A DNA stretch of 64,000 nucleotides from Deferribacteres bacterium. GTDB taxonomy: Bacteria > Zhuqueibacterota > Zhuqueibacteria > Zhuqueibacterales > Geothermadaptataceae. The stretch covers positions 1 to 64,000 of the forward strand of contig JACKDF010000011.1 of assembly GCA_020633655.1 (NCBI GenBank), written 5' to 3'. Of the stretch, positions 1 to 7,482 are shown one piece after another. The notes under the pieces were generated by a model. It was not told the origin of the DNA. It searched no databases and was given only the letters and a program-made list of their open reading frames with translations. The stretch's first letter is position 1. Each line of letters opens with the position of its first letter. Both the position numbers and the translations under genes were made by a program.

Positions 1-20
1 CTCCGCGCTGGAAATTTCTT

Positions 21-1181
21 CTATGGTACGGGAACGATCTCGATAATCTTCAATCCAGCCTCCGCAGCCGCAACAAATAATTTGTTATCCTGCGAAATAA
101 CATAATTTACCGATGCACCAAAACTGAGCGTCCCCATTGGATGCAAATTCCCTCCATCTATTTCCAGCAGTGCTAACCCGGATGTGTCATTTGCCAGAAA
201 AACAAGGTTATTATTGACGGAAACGCCATTGCAGTGCCCGCCACCGGGAATAGGATAATCGTAAATGATTTCCCCCGAGACTGTATTGATTGCTTTCATC
301 CCGCAGGAGCCGGAGGAGAAAAACAACAAGTCGTCTTTCACGTCCGTTTCCGCTTTGGACTGAAATATATTCGGGCAGCCAAGAGGAATCGTTTCGATGA
401 AAGATGTGTCCAATGCACTGTAGACGTGTAAATTCGTACCCGTCCCCTCCATAACATAGATTCCGTTAGGGGTCACCTCAATGGCCTTTGCGCCTTCGAT
501 GGGAATGAAACCGTAGTCCCATGTATTGAGATCAAAAACGGCGAGACCTCCACCTGTTGTTCCCGTTGTGACCAGTGCCGATTCGCCAATAATCATAATA
601 TCATTGGCGTTGTAACTGGGCAAATCGAAAATCTCGAAATCGCCTGACATCAAACCATCGTGCAGTTCAACAATTGTGAAAACTGCCGGACTGGTGATTT
701 GTGCAAGCTTATCACTGTTTGCCGATCCGCCTAAAAGCAGCCTGTTCCCAGACTTCAGTGCAATGGTTATGTCACTGTGGGTAAAAATCATTTGCGATAA
801 AATTTTCGGTTGCGATACATCGGAAATTTCAATGATTTCAATGCCACCGAAATATTCGTTTTCCGGTGTAGCATAAGCGACGTACGCATAATCTCCTTCG
901 AGGGTGACATGGACCGCATGCAGCACTTTATCTCCCCATACAAGTGGGGAGACCGTTGCGTGCAGTACGAATTCATAGGCCGAATTTATTTCGGTAGTGC
1001 CGGTGAAAGCCAATTTTTTCGATTCACCTTGCAGAACATGCAGGTTCAGTTCCTGGGAATTATTGTTGAGTTGTACATCAATAGTCGCTTCATCGGGAGA
1101 AGTGACTTTTGTACAAGCTGAATAGACCATTAATCCAGTTAGCGAAATCAGCACCAGGTATGCGTTTATTCGAGTTCTCAT
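21..1181 (-). CDS. Beta-propeller (LVIVD-like repeat) lipoprotein
   Basis: The protein is 386 residues with a hydrophobic N-terminus ending in Cys23 (VYSAC), so it is probably exported and lipid-anchored, although Tyr at -3 is not a textbook lipobox. The body is a series of short strands resembling LVIVD/YVTN propeller blades, for example GGIEIIEISDVSQPK and GGLAVFDLNTWDYG, each reporting an item of the form 'name and value'. Such proteins are common surface lipoproteins in the FCB group and their ligands are unknown. I chose the ATG at 1181 because AAAGGA lies 9 bases upstream; an in-frame ATG at 1214 would add 11 residues without a good ribosome site. The function is not determined. Confidence 0.75.
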   Translation of the reverse strand: MRTRINAYLVLISLTGLMVYSACTKVTSPDEATIDVQLNNNSQELNLHVLQGESKKLAFTGTTEINSAYEFVLHATVSPLVWGDKVLHAVHVTLEGDYAYVAYATPENEYFGGIEIIEISDVSQPKILSQMIFTHSDITIALKSGNRLLLGGSANSDKLAQITSPAVFTIVELHDGLMSGDFEIFDLPSYNANDIMIIGESALVTTGTTGGGLAVFDLNTWDYGFIPIEGAKAIEVTPNGIYVMEGTGTNLHVYSALDTSFIETIPLGCPNIFQSKAETDVKDDLLFFSSGSCGMKAINTVSGEIIYDYPIPGGGHCNGVSVNNNLVFLANDTSGLALLEIDGGNLHPMGTLSFGASVNYVISQDNKLFVAAAEAGLKIIEIVPVP

Positions 1182-1361
1182 GCGGTGATTTCCTTTTTCG
1201 TAGTAGAAACGCACGTGATTATATAGGTAGTAATCGGAAAAATAGGCCAGAAATCAAGTAAGTTTCAGAAACATACGTAAAAAAAATGTATGAAACTTTA
1301 AGCCAATTTAAAAGAATTCGCGGCTAATAACTTGTCGGAACGAGTCCTTGCCAGAGGAACT

Positions 1362-1643
1362 CTAATTCACCTCCTGCTTATTCTCTTCTTTTTTGATTTG
1401 CGGCAAGGGTACGGGGTCGTAACCACTCGATCCCCAGGGATGGCAGCGGGAAATACGTTTGACACCGAGCCATCCGCCGTGCATGGGGCCATGCAGACGA
1501 ATGGCTTCGATCATATATTCGGAACACGTTGGTGTGTACCGGCAGCGGGGTGGGAATAGCGGCGAGATACCATATTGGTAAATGCGCACGATGAATATGA
1601 GCAACAAAGAAAATATTCGTGCAATGTAGGACAGAAACTTCAT
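1362..1643 (-). CDS. yidD: Membrane protein insertion efficiency factor YidD
   Basis: This 93-residue protein has an N-terminal amphipathic/hydrophobic stretch followed by the YidD signature: RYTPTCSEYMIEAI, then HGGWLGVKRISRCHPW, then GYDPVP. The family assists YidC-dependent insertion of inner-membrane proteins, and the length matches (usually 70-100). It starts 3 bases after the stop of the U32-family gene and has no clear Shine-Dalgarno sequence, so it is probably translated by coupling. In many bacteria yidD sits with rnpA-yidC-rpmH; here it is separated from them, at least within this window. Confidence 0.93.
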   Translation of the reverse strand: MKFLSYIARIFSLLLIFIVRIYQYGISPLFPPRCRYTPTCSEYMIEAIRLHGPMHGGWLGVKRISRCHPWGSSGYDPVPLPQIKKEENKQEVN

Positions 1644-1646
1644 TGT

Positions 1647-3029
1647 TCAGGACTCGATTGGTTCCATGCTGAGTTCAACGTTTGCAGGATCAAACTCATT
1701 CACCTGTTCGCGAAGAATGGAAAATTCACCTGGGTTTTTGTCATAAGGAATCCAGCACGTATGTAAGCCGCCATGGATTTGTTCCAGTTCTTTGCCTTTG
1801 GCGTCGATTATTCGTCCCACGGTAATTTCAACGTCTTTTTCACCTGTGCACAGTTCGAGTTTCTGACCGGTGTGGATGGGATTACGCGGCTCAACCTGCA
1901 TGAGTTTATTCGCAGCGTCGTATCCACGTACGATTCCTGAAAAGCGGTATGCCTGAATCTCCGATTTTGTATTATCGTATTTCTGTGCGGATTTCCCGGG
2001 ATTGCCGTGGAGAAAGCCAGCGATGAACCCTTTGTTTGCCGTTGCGAAAACGTCGCGCAAATGTTCGGGGTTGAAAGGCCTGCCAGCCTCGAGATCGTCG
2101 ATGGCACGTCGGTAGGCGCGGGAAATGAGCGCAGCGTAGTAGACGGACTTTGAACGCCCTTCCACCTTGAAACTGACAATACCAGCATCACGCAATTCCT
2201 GCAAGTATTCGATGGCGCACAGGTCCCGTGCATTCATCAAATAGGTCCCGTTTTCATCCTCGTCGATTTGCATGTATTCCCCTGGGCGCTCAGTTTCTTC
2301 GAGATAATAATCGCCTTGCAACGGGTAGTAGGGATCGCCGTGCTGTGTCAATGCCGGTTCATACATGGGGAGTTGTTTTTGCATTGCCGCGGGCTGCACT
2401 TCATCTTTCTTGTACATTTTGTATTCCCAGCGGCAGGAGTTTGAACATGTTCCCTGGTTGGGGTCACGGTGCGACATGTAGTTAGAAATCAGGCAGCGGC
2501 CGGAATAGGCGATGCAAATGGAGCCATGGACGAAGGCTTCCAACTCCAAATCCGGGCAGTGCTCTTTGATATTTATCATTTCTTTGATTGAGAGCTCCCG
2601 GGAAAGTATGATTCGCTTTACACCGTTCTTTTCCCAGAATTTCGCAGCTGCATAATTCACCGTATTGGCTTGCACCGAAAGATGGATTTCCTGTTCCGGA
2701 TGCTGCTCACGCATGTACATGATCATCCCGGGATCGGACATGATCCACGCATCAGGTTGGCAGTTTTGCAGGAATTCATCGACGTAATTCATGAACGGCT
2801 GGACTTTATGGTTGTGCGGTAAAATGTTGGCAGTCACATAGACTTTTTTCCCTCGTTCATGGGCGTATTTTATTGCCTCAAATACCTGCTCCTTTTTTTT
2901 AAAGCCATTTTCGCGGGCTCGAAGTGAGTAGCGGGGGATGCCGAGATAGACTGCATCGGCACCGAAGGCAAAGGCGTATTGCATTTTTTCAAAATCCCCG
3001 GCAGGGAGTAATAATTCCAAAGACGACAT
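1647..3029 (-). CDS. trhP: U32-family tRNA hydroxylation protein TrhP (YegQ-like)
   Basis: The protein is 460 residues, close to E. coli TrhP/YegQ. It begins with the U32 core LELLLPAGDFEKMQYAFAFG and continues with GADAVYLGIPRYSLRAR. The conserved region HGSICIAYSGRCLISNYM, with further cysteines in QGTCSNSCRW, matches the family's iron-sulfur-type cysteine set. A C-terminal U32_C barrel follows (around residues 375-450). TrhP works in prephenate-dependent 5-hydroxyuridine formation at tRNA position 34; despite the 'peptidase U32' name, proteolysis is doubtful. The start at 3029 has CAGGAG five bases upstream. It is followed directly by yidD. Confidence 0.88.
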   Translation of the reverse strand: MSSLELLLPAGDFEKMQYAFAFGADAVYLGIPRYSLRARENGFKKKEQVFEAIKYAHERGKKVYVTANILPHNHKVQPFMNYVDEFLQNCQPDAWIMSDPGMIMYMREQHPEQEIHLSVQANTVNYAAAKFWEKNGVKRIILSRELSIKEMINIKEHCPDLELEAFVHGSICIAYSGRCLISNYMSHRDPNQGTCSNSCRWEYKMYKKDEVQPAAMQKQLPMYEPALTQHGDPYYPLQGDYYLEETERPGEYMQIDEDENGTYLMNARDLCAIEYLQELRDAGIVSFKVEGRSKSVYYAALISRAYRRAIDDLEAGRPFNPEHLRDVFATANKGFIAGFLHGNPGKSAQKYDNTKSEIQAYRFSGIVRGYDAANKLMQVEPRNPIHTGQKLELCTGEKDVEITVGRIIDAKGKELEQIHGGLHTCWIPYDKNPGEFSILREQVNEFDPANVELSMEPIES

Positions 3030-3278
3030 GCTTGCTCCTGGTTTACAAAATGAAACCTTCCAAAATGTGTATTCTGTAAGGTATTTTATTCAATCATTAC
3101 GTATCAATTTAGTTCAACGGCAGAACCTTTAATTTATTTGAAAATTCCGCTAATGAAAGCAGTTTTTGTGTAATTCATTGAATTTTGTGTGTGGCAAATG
3201 GATTCAGTATCTAAACGCATTTTAGGAACGATTAAATTGGCCGAAAAAATTATAAAAAGTCACTATGGGATAATAAAA

Positions 3279-3668
3279 ATGCAAGTACGACATACACAAA
3301 CCGAGAAGCTGTGGATTGAAGATGGGATTGTTATCGCGGAATGCCTTGAGGGAAGCGTGCACGATCTTGCTGCTGCGGAGGAGAATGTCTCCGCGCATAA
3401 CTATCTGCGGGTAGAAGAACTGGGAGGCAAACAAGTTCCTCTTGTCGTTGATGCTCGCCGGGCGAAATCTATCGAGCGTGCAGCGCGGGAGTTTTACACC
3501 GGACCTGCGAACAACGCCAATGTCACAGCCGTTGCCATACTGGTGGATTCGGCCTGGAGTCGAATGATCGCCAATTTTTTTATTGGACTGAACAAAGGAC
3601 CTTTTCCAATTAAATTGTTCACAGATAAACAAGAATCGATCCAGTGGTTGAATGCCTATAAGTTGTGA
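3279..3668 (+). CDS. STAS/SpoIIAA-like domain protein (DUF7793 type)
   Basis: The protein is about 129 residues. The C-terminal block, with MIANFFIGLNKGPFPIKLF and DKQESIQWLNAYKL, and the LVVDARRAKSIERAAREF segment match a small STAS/SEC14-like family often found beside sensor kinases. I recognise the family by pattern; no biochemical role is established. ATG at 3279 gives the usual family N-terminus (MQVRHTQTEKLWIEDG). Upstream in-frame starts exist (ATG 3198, GTG 3189), so the true start is uncertain. The gene ends 22 bases before the hybrid kinase, so the two probably form an operon and the protein may be its regulatory partner, which is inference. Confidence 0.72.
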   Translation: MQVRHTQTEKLWIEDGIVIAECLEGSVHDLAAAEENVSAHNYLRVEELGGKQVPLVVDARRAKSIERAAREFYTGPANNANVTAVAILVDSAWSRMIANFFIGLNKGPFPIKLFTDKQESIQWLNAYKL

Positions 3669-3690
3669 TAGCGGGGAAGACGGAACGTAA

Positions 3691-5094
3691 ATGCAAAATG
3701 ATTGTTTGAGTAGTTCAGAAAATGACAATTCTCGAATTCAGGAAATCGCTAAAGCACTTGCGGATTTGGGTGCAGGCCAGTTTAATGTTTCATTGCAACC
3801 AACGGATGCGCAAGATGCCCTCGATGTCATTATGCTTGGGATTAATATGCTCGCCGAAGAGCTGGAGGCGTCAACAGTTTCTGTTGCTGAGTACGAGAAA
3901 ATTACGGCTACGCTTCAAAAGGAGGTAAGGGAAAAACAGGAAGCTGTCATCCGGTCGGAAATTGCCAATAAGGCCAAAAGTGAGTTTTTGGCGACCATGA
4001 GCCACGAAATCAGAACGCCTATGAATGGAGTTCTGGGCATGGCCAGATTACTTCAACATACAGATTTAAACTCCGAACAGCAGGAATATACGTCAACAAT
4101 TCTCAGTTCTGCTGAATTTTTACTCACGATTCTCAACGATATTCTCGATTTTTCGAAGATTGAAGCTGGTAAACTCTCCTTTGAACAGGTTCCTTTTAAT
4201 TTAAAATCAATCATTACGCAAGTCTGCAGTTTGCTAAGGGAAAAGGCCGAAGAGAAAAATATTGATTTGAACCTGAAATTTTCAAAAAACTTACCGCACT
4301 ACTTTCTTGGTGATCCGAGCAGAATAAAACAGATAGTCACCAATTTGACAGGGAACGCCATTAAGTTTACCGAAAAAGGCCATGTGGATGTGCGCGTTTC
4401 CTATAGCAAAACAGTTGAAAACCGAATGTATGTGTCCATATCCATTGTTGATACGGGCATTGGGATAAGTAGAGACAATCTGAAAAAAATATTTGAAAAA
4501 TTTACCCAGGAAGATGCATCCACCAGCAGACGGTATGGCGGTACTGGTCTTGGATTGGCAATTACGAAAAATCTAATCGAACTTTTTGGGGGAACGATTC
4601 GTGTCAAGAGCAAGACGGGGACTGGTTCCATCTTCCGTGTTGTTTTACCGCTTTTGATTCACGATTCTTCTGCTGATGAGGAATTAATTAATGAAGTGCC
4701 GCGGGAGACGCCTGATTCCACAAACCCTCAAGCAAGCAGGCGAATTCTTGTCGTCGAAGATAATCTTGTGAATCAACGTGTGGTAAAAAAGATGCTGGAG
4801 TTAATCGGATGCCAGGTTGATTTAGCATCAGACGGTAGGGAGGCGCTGACAATACTGGAAGATACCGTTTATGATGTTGTTTTCATGGATTGCCACATGC
4901 CGAACATGGATGGTTTTGAAGCAACAGCTGCAATTCGACACCGAAACGAAAATGCGTCCCTTCCGATAATCGCCCTCACTGCAAATGCTTTAACAGGGGA
5001 TCGTGAAAAGTGTATCCACGCAGGGATGAATGATTTTATTACAAAACCCATTGACGAAGATGAGCTCAGATCAGTTCTGGCAAAATGGACTTAA
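3691..5094 (+). CDS. Cytoplasmic hybrid histidine kinase-response regulator
   Basis: The protein is 467 residues with no transmembrane segment. A short N-terminal region (about 20-60, ending INMLAEELEAS) looks HAMP-like and leads to a coiled coil. HisKA carries His105 in FLATMSHEIRTPMNG. HATPase has the N box NLTGNAIKFT (about 218), G1 DTGIGI, an F box and G2 GGTGLGLAI. A receiver domain follows (351-467) with VVEDN, phospho-acceptor Asp400 in FMDCHMPNMDGFE, and the terminal lysine in FITKPID. The phosphoryl group presumably passes from His105 to Asp400 or to an Hpt protein not seen here. No PAS or GAF is present, so the signal may come from the STAS-like protein encoded just upstream. Confidence 0.92.
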   Translation: MQNDCLSSSENDNSRIQEIAKALADLGAGQFNVSLQPTDAQDALDVIMLGINMLAEELEASTVSVAEYEKITATLQKEVREKQEAVIRSEIANKAKSEFLATMSHEIRTPMNGVLGMARLLQHTDLNSEQQEYTSTILSSAEFLLTILNDILDFSKIEAGKLSFEQVPFNLKSIITQVCSLLREKAEEKNIDLNLKFSKNLPHYFLGDPSRIKQIVTNLTGNAIKFTEKGHVDVRVSYSKTVENRMYVSISIVDTGIGISRDNLKKIFEKFTQEDASTSRRYGGTGLGLAITKNLIELFGGTIRVKSKTGTGSIFRVVLPLLIHDSSADEELINEVPRETPDSTNPQASRRILVVEDNLVNQRVVKKMLELIGCQVDLASDGREALTILEDTVYDVVFMDCHMPNMDGFEATAAIRHRNENASLPIIALTANALTGDREKCIHAGMNDFITKPIDEDELRSVLAKWT

Positions 5095-5241
5095 CGAGTG
5101 TCCCGCAAATGCGTATTATTCTCAAACAATTCAGAAAATCTCTCAATTCATAGCTTCTTGGTATAGTGATTTGCAAAAGTAATGTCCTACAAAAAGGCAC
5201 CGGTTGTCCAGGCGGTGTGAAAATGCAGCGTTAACCGGTCA

Positions 5242-5318
5242 CTGAGCCTGTCAAAGTGCCCGGTTGAGCGTGAGTCCGGCTTCGATACTTCGACTTTACT
5301 CAGTACAGGCAAGCTCAC
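5242..5318. repeat. Dispersed CTGAGC/GTCGAAG-type repeat, copy 1
   Basis: CTGAGCCTGTCAAAG at 5242 and CTTCGACTTTACTCAG at 5288 face each other as diverged inverted arms. The 31 bases from 5287 match 29 of 31 positions of a segment beginning at 20960, so this is a repeat family and not chance. Related sequence also occurs near 60981. It is nested inside the 317-base element. Confidence 0.65.
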
Positions 5319-5349
5319 CTCCGTGAAGTTTCAGCGCTCACACAGTCTT

Positions 5350-5461
5350 GTCATTTCGAACGCGCTTTCCATCGGAGAAATCTTTTGCTGCGAGCCTGAG
5401 TATAAAACTTTTGCTTCGCCGGCCTTCGGCCTCACCCCAAAAAAGCAGGGTTCGAAATGAT
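5350..5461. repeat. Inverted repeat with GTCATTTCGAAC ends
   Basis: GTCATTTCGAAC (5350-5361) faces GTTCGAAATGAT (5450-5461), an 11 of 12 match. The internal GGAGAAATCTTTTG beside the left arm resembles a widespread bacterial intergenic repeat. A small GGCC-TTC-GGCC hairpin lies within (about 5421-5431). Confidence 0.6.
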
Positions 5462-5631
5462 ATGCATCGGACATTACTTTTGCAAAATGCTTTGACTTGA
5501 TTTGAGGCAAGGGGGCATTCTTCCGATCCATGCTGAGCTGGATTGAAAATAAACTAACATTCCTTGGGATATTTTCTATATTTCAGGAAAGCGTAAGCAT
5601 TCTGGATTAACAGTACATATCAGGTTTTAAA

Positions 5632-5970
5632 ATGAACGAATTAACTTGGAATGAGTTTGAAAAAATTGCCCTTTGTGTGGGCACAATCGTCAAGGTGGAT
5701 GAATTTCCAGAAGCACGTAAACCAGCATATAAACTGCACATTGATTTTGGGAACGAAATCGGAATGAAAAAATCGAGTGCACAGATTACCGAAGTCTACA
5801 CAAAATCGGATTTGGTTGGGAAGCAGGTTGTGGCGGTTGTTAACTTCCCACCGAAACAAATTGGGCCGTTTGTATCCGAATGCCTCGTTACGGGTTTTCT
5901 GCGGCAAGACGGTGCTGTTGTACTTGCAGTTCCAGACCAGCGAATCCCAAATGGTTCACGCTTGATGTGA
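5632..5970 (+). CDS. csaA: CsaA-type tRNA-binding domain protein
   Basis: This 112-residue protein is a single EMAP/Trbp111-like OB fold. Family motifs include CVGTIVKVDEFPEARKPAYK, FGNEIGMKKSSAQIT, VNFPPKQIGPFVSECLVTG and the C-terminal VPDQRIPNGSRL. CsaA homodimers bind tRNA and, in Bacillus, show chaperone-like activity linked to protein export. The length equals the family's usual 108-115. Only a weak ribosome site (CAGG) precedes the ATG. It lies 21 bases upstream of tag and is probably cotranscribed. Confidence 0.93.
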   Translation: MNELTWNEFEKIALCVGTIVKVDEFPEARKPAYKLHIDFGNEIGMKKSSAQITEVYTKSDLVGKQVVAVVNFPPKQIGPFVSECLVTGFLRQDGAVVLAVPDQRIPNGSRLM

Positions 5971-5991
5971 TACTGTACGAAAGGAGGTAGG

Positions 5992-6579
5992 ATGGCACTT
6001 TTACCCGGAACGGACGGCAAAAAACGCTGCTTTGGTAACAAACCGGGGCAAACGGTTTATGCGGCATACCATGATAACGAATGGGGTGTGCCGCAGCATG
6101 AGGACCAGGTTCTCTTTGAATTTTTGGTTCTCGAGGGTGCACAGGCAGGTTTGAATTGGGAAACCATCCTGTTGAAACGCACTGGGTATCAAACGGCCTT
6201 CCACAATTTTGATCCGGAGAAAGTAGCCGCAATGCAGGATAGTGAACTTGAAAACTTACGCCAAAATCCTGCAATTATTCGTAACAGATTAAAAATTTAC
6301 GCTGCGAGAACAAATGCACGCGTTTTTCTTGAAATTCAGAGAGAGTGCAGTTCGTTTGACGCCTATTTGTGGCATTTTGTGGGTGGCAAGCCAATAGTTA
6401 ATTGTTGGTACAATCTAAAAGACGTCCCGGTCACCACACCGGAGAGCGAGAAGTTGTCGAAAGATTTGAAGAAGCGCGGCATGACTTTCGTCGGGCCGAC
6501 AATTATGTACGCTTACATGCAAGCCGTAGGGCTGGTAAATGATCATTTGCAGGATTGCTGGTGCTCAGTGCAAATTTAG
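5992..6579 (+). CDS. tag: DNA-3-methyladenine glycosylase I
   Basis: The 195-residue protein matches Tag. RCFGNK carries the first zinc ligand and YHDNEWGVPQHEDQVLFE follows. The catalytic-region sequence LEGAQAGLNWETILLKR contains the conserved glutamate. The C-terminal zinc ligands are in NDHLQDC. It excises 3-methyladenine from alkylated DNA as the first step of base excision repair. A strong AAAGGAGG lies just upstream of the ATG. Its last 15 bases overlap the 3' end of the convergent gene at 6565. Confidence 0.95.
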   Translation: MALLPGTDGKKRCFGNKPGQTVYAAYHDNEWGVPQHEDQVLFEFLVLEGAQAGLNWETILLKRTGYQTAFHNFDPEKVAAMQDSELENLRQNPAIIRNRLKIYAARTNARVFLEIQRECSSFDAYLWHFVGGKPIVNCWYNLKDVPVTTPESEKLSKDLKKRGMTFVGPTIMYAYMQAVGLVNDHLQDCWCSVQI

Positions 6580-7392
6580 AAGAAACTCCCGCAGTTCGTT
6601 TTGCTTGTCGGTGTTGATTAAGTCTACCCCTGCGGTCTGCAATTCTTTCCAGATCGCGTGCTGCCTTTCAGTATCACCTACATCCGTATCCCAGAATCGA
6701 ACCAGTCTCCCTGCGGAGTGCGCCCTGGAAACAATTTCATGTAATTTTTCCTTTTCCGTCCCGGGCAAAGCCCCCTGGCCACGCCAGGTAAAGTGAGTGC
6801 TCCATCTGTCGCTGAGGAGTGGCATGCATTCCGGGGAAATGTCGGCGGTTAAATCGGTAATCCGTCCATCGTAGCCGGCAATGCGAGACGGTTGCTCCTC
6901 TAAAATCGTTTTCGAACGATTGCCGGAAATGATCGCCCGGAAGGGTCCGAAAATCGACTTATTTTCTTCGGAGCGGTAAAACAGCGTGTGGTATTTTTGC
7001 ACGTCATGCAGGAGTTGAAAATATGTCGAGTCGGCGTCGGTTTTTATGTCGATCAGCAGAAGAACCGGCTGGTTGTTTGCGAAAACGCTGCCCGGGAGGT
7101 TGTGGAATAAATTTGTTAATGGTTGCAGGTACAACGATTGCAAAGTTTTACTGGTGTCCACATCGGCGCTGTCGTGGGCGACACAGAGCTTGCCATCTCG
7201 CAGGTGGATATCGACTTCAATACTTGCGAATCCGTTTTCCAATGCGCTATAAAGTGGTGTTTCCTGTTGGTAATCGTTGTGAGAGTGGGCTTTGATGGGT
7301 TCGACGTGCGCATACGGCGATTTGTTTTCTTGCGTGCTGCACGCGTGAAAAAACAGAATCCCCAGAGCGAAAAATTTAAGGGTATTTTGCAT
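6565..7392 (-). CDS. PI-PLC/glycerophosphodiesterase-like lipoprotein
   Basis: The protein is 275 residues with an exported N-terminus ending at Cys18 (FFHAC), suggesting a lipoprotein. The segment IKAHSHNDYQQETPLYSALE followed by FASIEVDIHLRDGKLCVAHD is the start of a PLC-like TIM barrel: the paired His/Asn, the Glu-Val-Asp and the later His-Asp are the metal and catalytic positions of glycerophosphodiester phosphodiesterases. LLIDIKTDA and the C-terminal GVDLINTD fit the same fold. The exact substrate is unknown and could be a phospholipid head-group ester. It is convergent with tag. Confidence 0.8.
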   Translation of the reverse strand: MQNTLKFFALGILFFHACSTQENKSPYAHVEPIKAHSHNDYQQETPLYSALENGFASIEVDIHLRDGKLCVAHDSADVDTSKTLQSLYLQPLTNLFHNLPGSVFANNQPVLLLIDIKTDADSTYFQLLHDVQKYHTLFYRSEENKSIFGPFRAIISGNRSKTILEEQPSRIAGYDGRITDLTADISPECMPLLSDRWSTHFTWRGQGALPGTEKEKLHEIVSRAHSAGRLVRFWDTDVGDTERQHAIWKELQTAGVDLINTDKQNELREFLLNLH

Positions 7393-7482
7393 CGCGGTTC
7401 AAATTTAAATGATTATATTTTTTCCATTTGCAGGCTGATAGTGGTTTTGAAACCTGCGATGCATTAAATACGAAAACTTTTT

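Larger units (their letters stand above)
5170..5486. repeat. MITE-like element with perfect 18-bp terminal inverted repeats
   Basis: The left arm TTTGCAAAAGTAATGTCC (5170-5187) is exactly complementary to the right arm GGACATTACTTTTGCAAA (5469-5486). The 317-base interval encodes no transposase. I see no clear target duplication at the flanks (left flank ATAGTGA, right flank ATGCTTT). The size, the long perfect termini and the lack of coding sequence fit a non-autonomous mobile element or a decayed insertion sequence. The parent transposase is not in this window. Confidence 0.6.
5095..5631. other. Intergenic region made largely of palindromic repeats
   Basis: No convincing gene lies in this 537-base stretch. 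Most of it (5170-5486) is bounded by perfect 18-base inverted repeats and contains two further repeat families described separately. Small open frames here run through the repeats and have no coding character. Confidence 0.7.

Noticed and set aside
1240..1310. An inverted repeat (AAGTTTCA, CATAC and GTATG, AAACTT) between the first gene and yidD as a terminator.
   Set aside because: The T-run is in the loop and the arms are interrupted, so termination is not supported.
5440..5465. GGTTCGAAATG looks like a tRNA T-loop.
   Set aside because: No acceptor, D or anticodon arm can be formed around it; it is an arm of the GTCATTTCGAAC repeat.
5331..5531. A 66-codon minus-strand frame.
   Set aside because: It lies mostly within palindromic repeats and has no coding features.
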